47,376 nucleotides of DNA from an uncultured Desulfobulbaceae bacterium. Its GTDB lineage: Bacteria; Desulfobacterota; Desulfobulbia; Desulfobulbales; Desulfocapsaceae. The DNA lies in the NCBI GenBank assembly GCA_903887485.1, contig CAISPV010000055.1, positions 1-47,376 of the forward strand, in the 5' to 3' direction. The translations under genes and the position numbers were made by a program. Of the stretch, positions 26,929-36,991 are shown piece by piece; position 1 is the first letter of the stretch; the number at the start of each line of letters is the position of its first letter. The notes under the pieces are model-generated. The model worked only from the letters and a program-made list of their open reading frames with translations, was not told the origin of the DNA and did no database searches.

Positions 26929-27582
26929 TCAGACATAAAGGCTGTGCGTTTGGATATAATCAAGGACAGCAACCGGCACAGCCCAGGCAGCCAGCCTCTT
27001 CTCCTTGATGCCTTGACGAATATCAGAGGAGGAAATATTAACAATTGACATTGTCGGAAAAAGGGGGAAGAAAATCTTTTTCTGGAAGGATGAATGATAC
27101 CAGATTTGAGAAGATTCGTCCGGCTCATAGCCAAGCATCTTTATAAGTTCCTTCACTTCCGAAGAATCGTATCCAGCTCGGTCCAAGACCACAAAATGAG
27201 CAGCCTGGAGAACATCTCGGTATGACTTCCAGGTTGTGATATCAAGAAATGCATCTGCGCCAATGATGAAAAAAAAATCCGTGGTGCACCCGGCATGGGT
27301 ATGAAAATATTGTAAGGTGTCAATCGTATAAGACGGTTCAGGCAGACTTGCCTCTATGGTGGATAGCTTGAAATCAGGTTTTCCGGCCAAGGCCAGTTGA
27401 ATCATGTGAGCGCGATGGCTGAAACTGGCGAGCGCTTGCAGATTTTTATGAGGCGGCACAGCTGTAGGGATAAACCTGACCTCCTCCAGATCACAAAAAT
27501 CCTGGGCAATCTCGGCAATCTGGAGATGTCCATTGTGGACAGGATCAAAGGTGCCGCCCAGAAGCCCTACGCGTGGATTCAA
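26929..27582 (-). CDS. nadD: Nicotinate-nucleotide adenylyltransferase
   Basis: Adenylates nicotinate mononucleotide in NAD synthesis. 217 residues. Class I nucleotidyltransferase motif GGTFDPVHNGH (residues 9-19), VPPHK shortly after, and a C-terminal SSSDIRQGI (ISSTxxR motif). The start is a TTG that overlaps the proA stop, so translation is coupled. The order obgE-proB-proA-nadD is common in Desulfobacterota and some Firmicutes (often followed by rsfS, not seen here). Confidence 0.94.
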   Translation of the reverse strand: MNPRVGLLGGTFDPVHNGHLQIAEIAQDFCDLEEVRFIPTAVPPHKNLQALASFSHRAHMIQLALAGKPDFKLSTIEASLPEPSYTIDTLQYFHTHAGCTTDFFFIIGADAFLDITTWKSYRDVLQAAHFVVLDRAGYDSSEVKELIKMLGYEPDESSQIWYHSSFQKKIFFPLFPTMSIVNISSSDIRQGIKEKRLAAWAVPVAVLDYIQTHSLYV

Positions 27583-28847
27583 CTCCGTACCTGTCCGGCG
27601 CCATAGACGATAAATTTTTTGCTCGTCAGTTCTTCGAGTCCCATTGGGCCATAGGCGTGCAACTTCGTGGTGCTGATTCCGATCTCGGCCCCCAGGCCAA
27701 GCTGGCCACCATCGTTGAACCGAGTCGAGGCATTGACCATGACGGCTGAGGCATCCACTTCGGCCAGAAAACGCTGGGCATTGCTGTAATCTTCAGTAAT
27801 GATCACCTCGGTATGTTGTGAACCGTATTCAGCCATATAGGTCATGGCCTCATCGAGCGATCCAACGACCTTCACGCAGAGGATCAACCCCAGAAATTCA
27901 GTTCCCCAGTCACTTGGCAAGGCAGGAGTGATTGTGGAATCCAGGGCAACGCTTTCAGGGCAACCACGAAGCTCCACCCCGGCCGCACGAAGTTCTTTGG
28001 CAATGACGGGAAGATAACTGGCGGCGATGTCGCGGTGAATGAGCAGCCCCTCAAGGGCATTGCAGACACCAGGACGTTGGGTCTTCGAGTTCATGATAAT
28101 CGGTGTGGCCTTGACGAGGTCGGCAGTGCTGTCTACAAAGATATGACAGACCCCTTTGTAGTGCTTGAGTACCGGAATCCGTGAAGTCTCGCTGACAAAG
28201 CGAATCAATCCTTCGCCACCGCGCGGAATGATCAGATCGATGAATGCTTCCTGGGCCAGAAGCACGGTGACGGCTGCACGATCCGTTATCGGAACCACCT
28301 GGATGGCCGCTGGATCTATACCATGGGCGGCGAGGACTCCCTGTAAAACTTCAGCCAGGGCCAGATTGGAATGAATGGCCTCGGAGCCGCCCCTTAAGAT
28401 AATGGCATTACCGGCCTTCAGGCAAAGCGCCGCTGCATCGACGGTCACATTGGGACGGGATTCATAAATCATCCCGATCACCCCCAGGGGTATCCGCATC
28501 CTCCCCACCATCAAGCCATTGGGTCTTTTGGTGAGATTCAGGATCTCACCCACGGGATCAGGCAAGGCGACAACTTCTCGCAGACCGGCAATCATTGAGG
28601 CCATCACCTTATCTGACAGCTCCAGGCGGTCCAACATAGCCGCGGACAGCCCTTTCTGTTTCCCTGCCGCCAGATCTTTCTGGTTTTCCTGCTGGATAAA
28701 TGGCCGTTTTTCTTCCAAGGCCTCAGCCATCTGCCGGAGAAGGGTATTTTTGGTCTCAGTGGATAAAGAGATCAGGCTGCGGGCCGCCTTTTTCGCCTTT
28801 TGGGCCATTATGCGGATGCTCTTCTCAATTTCTTGATTGTGTGACAT
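27579..28847 (-). CDS. proA: Gamma-glutamyl phosphate reductase
   Basis: NADPH-dependent reduction of glutamyl-5-phosphate to the semialdehyde in proline synthesis. 422 residues, standard length. The aldehyde dehydrogenase-fold motif VGRMRIPLGVIGMIYESRP and the cysteine in MNSKTQRPGVCNALEG (catalytic Cys) are present, as is FNDGGQLGLGAEIGIST near the C-terminus. It lies 14 bases after proB and overlaps nadD by 4 bases. Confidence 0.97.
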   Translation of the reverse strand: MSHNQEIEKSIRIMAQKAKKAARSLISLSTETKNTLLRQMAEALEEKRPFIQQENQKDLAAGKQKGLSAAMLDRLELSDKVMASMIAGLREVVALPDPVGEILNLTKRPNGLMVGRMRIPLGVIGMIYESRPNVTVDAAALCLKAGNAIILRGGSEAIHSNLALAEVLQGVLAAHGIDPAAIQVVPITDRAAVTVLLAQEAFIDLIIPRGGEGLIRFVSETSRIPVLKHYKGVCHIFVDSTADLVKATPIIMNSKTQRPGVCNALEGLLIHRDIAASYLPVIAKELRAAGVELRGCPESVALDSTITPALPSDWGTEFLGLILCVKVVGSLDEAMTYMAEYGSQHTEVIITEDYSNAQRFLAEVDASAVMVNASTRFNDGGQLGLGAEIGISTTKLHAYGPMGLEELTSKKFIVYGAGQVRS

Positions 28848-28861
28848 TTTTTATTATACTC

Positions 28862-30019
28862 CTACAAGAGAACCAGATTATCCCGATGGATAACTTCATC
28901 GCAATCCTTAAAGCCAAGCAGGGACTCAATCACATCAGAATGATGGCCCTTGATGATATCCAGATTGACCGAGCTGTAATTCACCAGTCCCGCCGCGATG
29001 GGCTGATTGTTGCTGTCAAGACAATGGACAGCCTCCCCTACCCCGAACTCACCTCGGACCTCAAGGATACCGGAAGAAAGAAGGCTTTTTCCATGTTGAC
29101 AAAGGGCCGTGCAGGCTCCGGTATCAAGGACTAAATATCCTTTAGGGCGGAGCACATAGGCTATCCAGTGTTTTCGGCGCTGGATTTTGTCTTCGGCCGG
29201 GAGAAAGAAGGTGCCGATCATCTCCCCGCTGAATAATTTTTGCAAGATAGTGCTTTCGCGACCAGGCCCGATAAAAGAGCTGCCGCCACCCGCTGCCACC
29301 ATCTTGGCGGCGCGAATCTTCGATTGCATACCGCCGGTGCCAAGGGTGCTTTTCACATTGCCAGCCATGGCCTCAATCTCCGGGGTAACGCGGGCCACGG
29401 TATAAACAGGGCGGGCCGAGGGGTCAGACAGAGGGTTGCCGGTATAAAGACAGTCGACATCAGTGAGACAGATAAACATATCGGCCTCGATGAGATTGGT
29501 AATCAGGGCCCCAAGGGTATCATTGTCCCCAAAACGGAGCTCTTCGCCGGAGACAGGATCGTTTTCGTTGATAATGGGAATGGCCCCAAAACGGAACAGG
29601 GTGAGGATGGTATTGCGGACATTGAGATACCGATCCCGGCTGGCAAGATCGGCGTGGGTCAAAAGGAGTTGACTGATGATTTTGCCATGGCGTTGAAAGG
29701 CCTCGTCATAGGTCTGCATCAGACAGGACTGACCAATGGCGGCCAAGGCCTGTTTTTCCTTGAGGCCGACCTTCAGGGTATCACTGAGGACAATTTTTTT
29801 TCTGCCGGCGGCTACAGCCCCGGAGGTAACGAGAATAACCTCACGTCCGCTGTCCTTGAGGAAAGACAATTCCCGGGCAATATTTTCCACCACATTCTGA
29901 TTGATGCCCGACTCGGTGGTGAGGACGGCGCTGCCAACCTTGATAACAATACGTTTGGCCTTATCAAAAAGAGTCTGACGATAGTAAAGGCCATCCTCTC
30001 TGCTTATCTGAGTGGTCAT
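28862..30019 (-). CDS. proB: Glutamate 5-kinase (with PUA domain)
   Basis: Phosphorylates glutamate, the first and proline-inhibited step. 385 residues: an amino-acid kinase domain with IVIKVGSAVLT (residues 24-34), VTSGAVAAG and FGDNDTLGALI, plus a C-terminal PUA domain (about 290-370) as in long-form ProB. An N-terminal extension of about 20 residues precedes the kinase core. Operon with proA (14-base gap); obgE ends 55 bases upstream. Confidence 0.97.
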   Translation of the reverse strand: MTTQISREDGLYYRQTLFDKAKRIVIKVGSAVLTTESGINQNVVENIARELSFLKDSGREVILVTSGAVAAGRKKIVLSDTLKVGLKEKQALAAIGQSCLMQTYDEAFQRHGKIISQLLLTHADLASRDRYLNVRNTILTLFRFGAIPIINENDPVSGEELRFGDNDTLGALITNLIEADMFICLTDVDCLYTGNPLSDPSARPVYTVARVTPEIEAMAGNVKSTLGTGGMQSKIRAAKMVAAGGGSSFIGPGRESTILQKLFSGEMIGTFFLPAEDKIQRRKHWIAYVLRPKGYLVLDTGACTALCQHGKSLLSSGILEVRGEFGVGEAVHCLDSNNQPIAAGLVNYSSVNLDIIKGHHSDVIESLLGFKDCDEVIHRDNLVLL

Positions 30020-30074
30020 AATTAGATATAATCAAATAAACTCAATATGTTATTCGATGTTGTCGTTGCAGGAA

Positions 30075-31136
<1,062 letters not shown>

Positions 31137-31244
31137 TTATCTCATCCCCATCAAAAACAACATGAAACCGTCTGTTAAGAATAACCATATACATCGATAT
31201 ATTCCATATTATGGCATCTTGTATGGTATTTGCAAGACGCCACT

Positions 31245-31280
31245 CCAAGAAACAGCCGGAAAAGATTGGCTGCTTCTTGG
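31245..31280. repeat. Hairpin, 13-bp arms, in the rpmA-obgE spacer
   Basis: CCAAGAAACAGCC (31245-31257) and GGCTGCTTCTTGG (31268-31280) pair with one mismatch around a 10-base loop. No T-run, so it does not look like a terminator. It abuts hairpin repeat copy 3. Confidence 0.6.
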
Positions 31281-31347
31281 AAGCGGCATAAGGTGCCGTA
31301 AAAGGATTTGAGCAAAAAAGCCTTGCGCAAATCTTTAACGGCACCTA
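31281..31347. repeat. GCCGTWACG hairpin repeat, copy 3 (divergent)
   Basis: AGGTGCCGTAAAAGGATTT (from 31291) faces AAATCTTTAACGGCACCT (31330-31347). It is preceded by GCGGCATA, exactly as in copy 5. Arms are diverged from the others (GTAAAAGG for GTAACGAA). Confidence 0.55.
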
Positions 31348-31391
31348 AAAAAAAAGCTCGACTATCAATAACGATCATTGAAGTCGAGCTT
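31346..31391 (-). terminator. Rho-independent terminator of rplU-rpmA
   Basis: On the minus strand a stem of 10 bp (AAGCTCGACT, 31354-31363, with 31382-31391) is extended by TCAAT/ATTGA, loop 7, and followed by a run of 9-10 T (31346-31355). It lies about 60 bases after the rpmA stop and separates rpmA from obgE. Confidence 0.93.
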
Positions 31392-31450
31392 AAGCCTGTT
31401 CTGAAGCCATGTCTTTTACAATGACTCCAGGAAGGTAACTAAAGCAATAA

Positions 31451-31708
31451 TCAGGCTGCTGGATAGACGCTGACCCGTTTTTTGTTCCGACCAAATTCTT
31501 CAAAGGTAACGATGCCATCCACCTTGGCAAACAGGGTATAATCTCTACCGCAGCCAACATTGGTACCAGGATGGATTTTGGTACCAACCTGACGAACAAG
31601 AATATTCCCGGCCGTGACATTCTGGCCACCGAATTTTTTTACTCCCCGTCTCTGTCCTGCACTGTCGCGACCGTTTCTGGAACTGCCGCCCGCCTTTTTA
31701 TGCGCCAT
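31451..31708 (-). CDS. rpmA: 50S ribosomal protein L27
   Basis: 85 residues starting [16 protein letters not shown], the conserved mature-type N-terminus (no cleavable Firmicute-type prosequence), with [20 protein letters not shown] in the core. The flexible N-terminus reaches the peptidyl transferase centre. ATG preceded by GGGAG. Downstream of rplU by 94 bases, in the universal rplU-rpmA pair. Confidence 0.98.
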   Translation of the reverse strand: MAHKKAGGSSRNGRDSAGQRRGVKKFGGQNVTAGNILVRQVGTKIHPGTNVGCGRDYTLFAKVDGIVTFEEFGRNKKRVSVYPAA

Positions 31709-31802
31709 GATCTACTCCCTTTTCACCAGGTTGTGTGTCAATCTGGTCGTCTACTTTTTATTTTTTATATAAAATGCCGCACAACACAACTTTTATGAGT
31801 TG

Positions 31803-32114
31803 TTATGCGTTGATTTCCTGAATCTGCAAAGCGGTAAAAAGCTGCCTGTGGCCATTTTTGACCTGATAGCCCTGACGTCTCTTTTTCTTGAAGACGAGAA
31901 CCTTCTTGGCCTTCCCCTGCTCGGCGATCTTGGCTACGACTTTGGCATTTTCCAGAACCGGACGGCCAATCTGGGCATTGTCTCCATCAACCACCATCAG
32001 GACATCATTCAACTCAATGATGTCGCCCACGTTTCCATTTATTTTCTCTACTCGCAGTTGGTCTCCACAAGCTACCTGATACTGCTTTCCACCGGTGCGT
32101 ACTATTGCATACAT
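31803..32114 (-). CDS. rplU: 50S ribosomal protein L21
   Basis: 103 residues, the normal length. MYAIVRTGGKQYQV at the N-terminus and KKRRQGYQVKNGHRQ near the C-terminus (L21 signature) bind 23S rRNA. ATG preceded by AGAGGAA. First gene of the rplU-rpmA unit; its upstream spacer holds hairpin repeat copy 4. Confidence 0.98.
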   Translation of the reverse strand: MYAIVRTGGKQYQVACGDQLRVEKINGNVGDIIELNDVLMVVDGDNAQIGRPVLENAKVVAKIAEQGKAKKVLVFKKKRRQGYQVKNGHRQLFTALQIQEINA

Positions 32115-32527
32115 TATTCATTCCTCTTTGGAAAAAACCTGAACATATTAGGAGCCGTTACGAAACAACTATTATATTTTTAACCAGTTCGTTACGACGG
32201 CCATGAACAGCACAGTGTCAATCGCTCCATAAACAGATGAGGAGCAACCGGATCTTTATGCCAGTCACGGCATTCCCGTGTTACGATTATTATTGAACGA
32301 CGGGTCACCATTCATGACTACGAGAAACAGTACAGAAAACACTTTTTTTCGATAAATGTCAACATATTTTCCTCTATTTGTTCAATATGTTTGCAGGGCC
32401 AATGGATAAAAAGAATGGGCACTTTCCAGAGAACCACTTATAGTATAAGCAATGTTCTTTGTGATAGACGGAATAATGATGTCAGGTTTACATACAATCA
32501 GAACAACCACCAGATAGATTCAATGAT
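32115..32527. other. Divergent spacer rplU-mlaE
   Basis: 413 bases. It carries hairpin repeat copy 4 (32149-32304). A minus-strand TTGACA (32357-32362) might be the rplU -35, but the matching -10 is poor. No promoter for mlaE with good spacing was found. No gene. Confidence 0.5.
32149..32304. repeat. GCCGTWACG hairpin repeat, copy 4
   Basis: Starts TTAGGAGCCGTTACGAAAC, with a second partial arm GTTCGTTACGACGGCC (32188-32203). It then has GATGAGGAGCAACCGGATC and TTTATGCCAGTCACGGCATTCC, ending ATTATTATTGAACGACGGG. The tail joins features of copies 1 and 2, so it may be close to the full-length element (about 155 bases). It would lie in the rplU leader or promoter region. Confidence 0.65.
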
Positions 32528-33652
32528 ATGGAAAGAAGAGGCACTGTCGAAGCAGAAAAGAAAGAATCTGACCTTTGCCTGCATTTTAAGGGGCAATGGA
32601 TAATCGGCAGCGCATTTCCGACTTTTATTGAAATCAAGGCTCTTTTTTCTGGCTCCATCGACTCCATCAGTTTTGACACCAAAGAACTGCAAGACTGGGA
32701 CAGTCGTTTTCTGATTGTTTTGAGCGATATCAAAAATCATGCCACCCTGAACACTCTCCTGTTTGTGGCAGATGGCCTGCCGGCAGGAGTGCAGCGTCTC
32801 TTGACCCTGGCCTCTGCGTCCCCTGAGAGACCCCCTTTCAAACCCGAAGATAGAAATCAATCCTTCCTTGAGACTGTCGGCAGCAAAACTTCCCATCTGA
32901 TCGAGGACAGCCGTGATATCCTTTCCTTTACCGGCACGATCACCCTGAGCTACCTCCGGCTTTTTTCGGGCAAGGCCCAGTTCCTCAGGTCAGATTTCCT
33001 CTATTTTCTTGAGGAGTGCGGTCCGATGGCGCTGCCCATTGTGTCGCTTATCTCGGTCCTGGTGGGCGTCATCCTGGCCTTTGTGGGAGCGGTACAGCTA
33101 CAGATGTTCGGGGCAGAGATCTATATCGCCAATCTGGTCGGCCTGGGTATGACCAGGGAGATGGGGGCGATGATGGCCGCTATCATCATGGCCGGCAGAA
33201 CCGGCGCCGCCTTTGCTGCCCAGCTTGGCACCATGCAGGTGAATGAAGAGGTTGATGCCCTCCAGACCATGGGGATTGATCCGACGGATTTTCTGGTCCT
33301 GCCTCGCCTGTCAGCCCTGCTGCTCATGATGCCCTTACTGGCCCTCTGGGCCGATCTGCTTGGCATAGGCGGTGGTTTTATCATTGCCAGGCTCACCCTT
33401 GATATCAGCATGGTTGAATATTATAATCAGACCATTGCCGCCGTTACCCTCAGACATTTTGGCGTCGGCCTGTTCAAGGCGATCATCTTTGGCTATCTGG
33501 TGGCCTTTTCCGGTTGCCTCAGGGGGATGCAGTGCGGCCGCAGCGCTTCGGCCGTGGGCAACGCGGCCACGTCGGCGGTGGTCACGGCCATTGTCCTGAT
33601 TGTGGTCTCTGATGCGGTCATGACGGTTATCTTTAATATCCTGCACATCTAA
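32528..33652 (+). CDS. mlaE: MlaE-type lipid ABC permease with N-terminal STAS-like region
   Basis: 374 residues; plain MlaE is about 260. The C-terminal 250 residues are the permease: helices with LVGVILAFVGAVQLQMFGAE, the ETRELGAMMAAIIMAGRTGAAF-like region (here MTREMGAMMAAIIMAGRTG) and LQTMGIDP. The first 110 residues form a soluble region of MlaB/STAS-like pattern (LCLHFKGQWIIGS, IKNHATLNTLLFVADG), so MlaB appears to be fused. With MlaF and MlaD it moves phospholipids between inner and outer membrane. The start is the ATG at 32528; no strong ribosome binding site was seen. Confidence 0.92.
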   Translation: MERRGTVEAEKKESDLCLHFKGQWIIGSAFPTFIEIKALFSGSIDSISFDTKELQDWDSRFLIVLSDIKNHATLNTLLFVADGLPAGVQRLLTLASASPERPPFKPEDRNQSFLETVGSKTSHLIEDSRDILSFTGTITLSYLRLFSGKAQFLRSDFLYFLEECGPMALPIVSLISVLVGVILAFVGAVQLQMFGAEIYIANLVGLGMTREMGAMMAAIIMAGRTGAAFAAQLGTMQVNEEVDALQTMGIDPTDFLVLPRLSALLLMMPLLALWADLLGIGGGFIIARLTLDISMVEYYNQTIAAVTLRHFGVGLFKAIIFGYLVAFSGCLRGMQCGRSASAVGNAATSAVVTAIVLIVVSDAVMTVIFNILHI

Positions 33653-33668
33653 GTCGCGTCGGCATCCC

Positions 33669-34433
33669 ATGAAAAATACTCCCCCCCAACCCCTGATAAC
33701 GGTCACAAACCTGACTATGGCTTATGACTCATTTGTCCTCCAGCGAGATCTGAATTTTACCATCCAGCGAGGGGATATCTTTGTGATTATGGGAAATTCA
33801 GGGTGTGGCAAGTCCACCCTGCTCAGGCATATGATCGGCCTGAAAGAACCGGCAGCCGGGACAATTCATTTCCGGGACGCCGACTTCTGGGCGGCATCCG
33901 AGGGACAACGCAGTCAGATTATGCGCCGCTGCGGAATCCTCTATCAAAGCAGCGCCCTGCTCAGCTCCATGACCCTGGCTGAGAATGTCGCCCTCCCCTT
34001 GCGCCAGCATACAACCCTGGCCCCGGATGAGATTGCCGATCTTGTCTCGCTGAAATTGCGCCTGGTTGGCCTTGCCGGATTTGATGGCTTCTACCCTTCA
34101 GAGATCAGCGGCGGCATGAAAAAACGGGCAGGACTGGCAAGGGCCATCGCGCTCGACCCGGAGATCCTTTTTTTTGATGAACCCTCTGCCGGTCTTGATC
34201 CCATCAGCGCCAGACTCCTCGATGACCTGATCCTTGAGTTGCGTGACAGCCTGGGGGCCACCATTGTGATTGTCACCCACGAACTGGCCTCAATCTTTGC
34301 CATTGGCAGCGATTCGATCTTTCTTGACGCTGATTCACATACCATGATTGCTCAAGGGGCTCCGCAAGCCCTGCTGGCATCGACAACGAATCGGAAAGTT
34401 AAACAATTTCTGACCCGTGGCGGCAGTGTATAA
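33669..34433 (+). CDS. mlaF: MlaF-type ABC ATPase
   Basis: 254 residues. Walker A GNSGCGKST (42-50), the signature SGGMKKRAGLARAIA (SGGM in place of SGGQ, typical of the Mla/MCE ATPases), Walker B ILFFDEPSAGLDP, and H-loop IVTHEL. Powers the MlaE permease. It follows mlaE by 16 bases. Confidence 0.95.
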   Translation: MKNTPPQPLITVTNLTMAYDSFVLQRDLNFTIQRGDIFVIMGNSGCGKSTLLRHMIGLKEPAAGTIHFRDADFWAASEGQRSQIMRRCGILYQSSALLSSMTLAENVALPLRQHTTLAPDEIADLVSLKLRLVGLAGFDGFYPSEISGGMKKRAGLARAIALDPEILFFDEPSAGLDPISARLLDDLILELRDSLGATIVIVTHELASIFAIGSDSIFLDADSHTMIAQGAPQALLASTTNRKVKQFLTRGGSV

Positions 34434-34490
34434 GACTGGTATTAGACCCCATTCTCCTTGCAAAGAATACGATAAGGACACACCCATTTC

Positions 34491-35534
34491 ATGAGCAAAA
34501 AAGCAAATTCTACCCGTATCGGCGCCTTTGTCGTCCTCTCCTTTCTGCTTCTGGTAACTGGGATCGTCATCTTTGGCGGAGGTCGCCTGTTCAGTAACAA
34601 AGATACCGCCATCGTTTATCTTGAGGGATCTTTGCAGGGCCTGAATGTCGGCGCCCCTGTTGCCTATCGGGGGGTCACCATTGGCGAGATAAAAGAGATC
34701 CAGATAGATGTTGATGCCGCCACTTATCAGATCACAGTACCGGTGCTGATCAGCCTTATCCCTGATAAGGTTATCAAGGTCGCAGGAAAAAACAACAAAG
34801 AGCAAACCCACGACATCAATACCTTTCTAAAAACCATGTGTGACCGGGGGCTGAGAGCCACCCTGAAGACCCAGAGCCTGCTTACCGGCAAGCTCTATAT
34901 TGATCTGGCCATCCACGAGAATACTGAGGCGATCTACCATGATAAAAACGGGAAGTACCTGGAAATTCCGGCGGTCCCTTCCGAGATGCAACAGATGACC
35001 CAGGCCATGCAATCCCTTAATTTTCCAGAGCTTGCCACCAAATTTTCCAATACCATGGCTGCCCTGGAAAAGATGAGTACCAGCCTGGAGCAGGCCTTGA
35101 ACTCCGAGTCCTCCCAAAAAAACCTTGCCATCTTTTTTGCCAGTCTCGACCGTTTTCATTCTATCCTGTCCACGTTTGACGAAAATCTGTTACCATTGAT
35201 GAACAAACTCGACACCAGCCTGGACAAGGTTTCTCAGCTTTCCAGCAGCACCAATCAGATGATCGGCCATATTGATGGTCAGGTTGAACCTTTTTTTATG
35301 ACCATGAATACCACTGTGCGTGATATGGGCGTGGCCATGCGAACCACCGAGGCGCTTATGACTGACCTGAAACAAACCACGGCAACCGACTCCCCGCTTT
35401 ATTATCAACTCACGGAGAGTATCAGCGAACTGGGCAAGGCGGCTAAATCCATGCGCGCTTTTACGGAACATCTTGATCGTAACCCGCAAGGGCTCATCTT
35501 CGGGACAGAACAACAGGGAGAACCCGCCAAATGA
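34491..35534 (+). CDS. mlaD: MlaD-type MCE domain protein
   Basis: 347 residues. A single N-terminal membrane helix (about 9-30, IGAFVVLSFLLLVTGIVIFG) and one MCE domain (about 37-120, including LQGLNVGAPVAYRGVTIGE) are followed by a long helical/coiled region to the C-terminus, longer than E. coli MlaD (183 residues) and closer to PqiB/YebT-like tails. Forms the periplasmic hexameric channel of the transporter. The stop overlaps the lipoprotein start by 4 bases (ATGA). Confidence 0.93.
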   Translation: MSKKANSTRIGAFVVLSFLLLVTGIVIFGGGRLFSNKDTAIVYLEGSLQGLNVGAPVAYRGVTIGEIKEIQIDVDAATYQITVPVLISLIPDKVIKVAGKNNKEQTHDINTFLKTMCDRGLRATLKTQSLLTGKLYIDLAIHENTEAIYHDKNGKYLEIPAVPSEMQQMTQAMQSLNFPELATKFSNTMAALEKMSTSLEQALNSESSQKNLAIFFASLDRFHSILSTFDENLLPLMNKLDTSLDKVSQLSSSTNQMIGHIDGQVEPFFMTMNTTVRDMGVAMRTTEALMTDLKQTTATDSPLYYQLTESISELGKAAKSMRAFTEHLDRNPQGLIFGTEQQGEPAK

Positions 35535-36142
35535 ACACCAAGACAACTGCCTCTTTATCCATTTTCATAGTCACCAGTCTTCTTCTTTGTACCCTTGTCG
35601 GCTGCTTTCAGGCACAACCGGTGCGACAATACACCCTGACCACAGAGCCTCCCCTGCAAGCCCTGTCCCAGAAGGCTGTGCCCACGACCATTCTCATAGG
35701 CCCGGTAAAACTGGCCAGTTATCTTGACCAGCCCCGGATGGTCAGGCGTCACAGCACCACCTTGATTAATTCCGTTGCCGGCCATCAATGGGCCGGCAAT
35801 CTGACAGAGATGATCAGCAATAAACTGGTGGCAGAGATGGGCGCTCTGCTCCAACCCTCCCCGGTCTTTGCCTATCCCGGCACCGCCATTTTTACCCAGG
35901 GAAGAAGAGTCGCTCTGGAGATCCTCCGGTTTGAAGGGACAGAGGACAAGACCGCCATTATTGAGGCCCGCTGGACCCTCTTTGATCTGACGGATAAATC
36001 AATTCTCAAAACGCAATCCTCTCTTATCCATACTCCCCTCACCGACGACAGCTATGAGGCCTTGGCCACCGCCTTGAGCCAGGGCCTGACCAAGATCAGC
36101 CAGGAGATTGCGGCATCGATCAGGCCTGGAAAGAGCGAGTAG
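35531..36142 (+). CDS. PqiC-type auxiliary lipoprotein (ABC_trans_aux)
   Basis: 203 residues. Lipoprotein signal with lipobox LVGC (Cys25). The rest fits the ABC-type transport auxiliary lipoprotein family (PqiC/YmbA): RQYTLTTEP near the start, a YLDQPRMVRR strand, WAGNLTEMISNKLVAEM, and a QGRRVALEILRFEG strand. In E. coli, PqiC is the outer-membrane partner of the PqiAB MCE pathway. Here it is coupled to mlaEFD, with no mlaC in the window. Anchoring in the outer membrane is inferred. Confidence 0.88.
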   Translation: MNTKTTASLSIFIVTSLLLCTLVGCFQAQPVRQYTLTTEPPLQALSQKAVPTTILIGPVKLASYLDQPRMVRRHSTTLINSVAGHQWAGNLTEMISNKLVAEMGALLQPSPVFAYPGTAIFTQGRRVALEILRFEGTEDKTAIIEARWTLFDLTDKSILKTQSSLIHTPLTDDSYEALATALSQGLTKISQEIAASIRPGKSE

Positions 36143-36155
36143 AGAAGAAAAAGCC

Positions 36156-36959
36156 ATGAACATCCCCAAAAAAATTACTGAAAGATGCTTTGTCAATGCC
36201 CCTTGGCAGCTACTGAAGACAGACTATCTGGATCTCTTTGTTGAACACGGGATTCAGCCGGAAATCGGCCTGGAAGGCACCTGTCTGTACGATGAAGACC
36301 CGGCGGAATTTCAGCGCGTTGCCGCCATCCTCCACAGCCACAAGTTGGCCTGCACCCTGCACGCCCCTTTTTTTGATCTGGCACCAGGCGCCCTTGATCC
36401 CTATATTCTGGCCGCCAGTCGCGATAAATTGCGGCGCGCCTTTGATCTGCTTGCAGTCTTCAGGCCGCGCTCCATCGTCTGCCATCTCCAGTTTGAGGAG
36501 AATAAACAGGGCTACAAACTGGGGGAGTGGACAGCCGCAGCCCTGGCCACCTGGCAGCAACTTCTGCAAACGGCCGCCAGACTGAAGGTGCCGATCATGC
36601 TGGAAAACACCTATGAGCGGTCCGCCACCACCCATCAGAATATCCTGACCCAGCTCAATTCTCCTTATGCCGGTTTCTGCCTCGATGTGGGCCATCTGTT
36701 AAGCTTCGCCCAATCTTCCTGGCAGAATTGGCTGCCAACCCTGTCGCCCTGGCTGGGGCAATTGCATCTGCACGACAATCATGGCGAGCAGGACGAGCAT
36801 CTGGCGCCGGGACGGGGCAATTTTGATTTTCCCGGTCTTTTTCAGTTTCTGCGTCACAACAATCTCCACCCCCTTATTACCCTGGAACCCCATAGCCCTG
36901 AGGATTTGTGGCAGGCCTTTGCCTATCTGGAAGAAATGGAACTGTTCGCCGGGGTCTGA
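36156..36959 (+). CDS. Sugar phosphate isomerase/epimerase family TIM-barrel protein
   Basis: 267 residues from the ATG at 36156 (an upstream TTG would add 16 residues reading through the previous gene's end). AP-endonuclease-2/xylose isomerase-like TIM barrel: metal-ligand patterns LHAPFFDLAPG, MLENTYE (Glu), FCLDVGH (Asp/His), LHLHDNHGEQDEH and a late TLEPHS. It lies 13 bases after the lipoprotein gene, so it is probably the last gene of the mla operon. Substrate unknown. Confidence 0.85.
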   Translation: MNIPKKITERCFVNAPWQLLKTDYLDLFVEHGIQPEIGLEGTCLYDEDPAEFQRVAAILHSHKLACTLHAPFFDLAPGALDPYILAASRDKLRRAFDLLAVFRPRSIVCHLQFEENKQGYKLGEWTAAALATWQQLLQTAARLKVPIMLENTYERSATTHQNILTQLNSPYAGFCLDVGHLLSFAQSSWQNWLPTLSPWLGQLHLHDNHGEQDEHLAPGRGNFDFPGLFQFLRHNNLHPLITLEPHSPEDLWQAFAYLEEMELFAGV

Positions 36960-36991
36960 AACTGGAGCAATCAATGGATATTTTTTTAACT

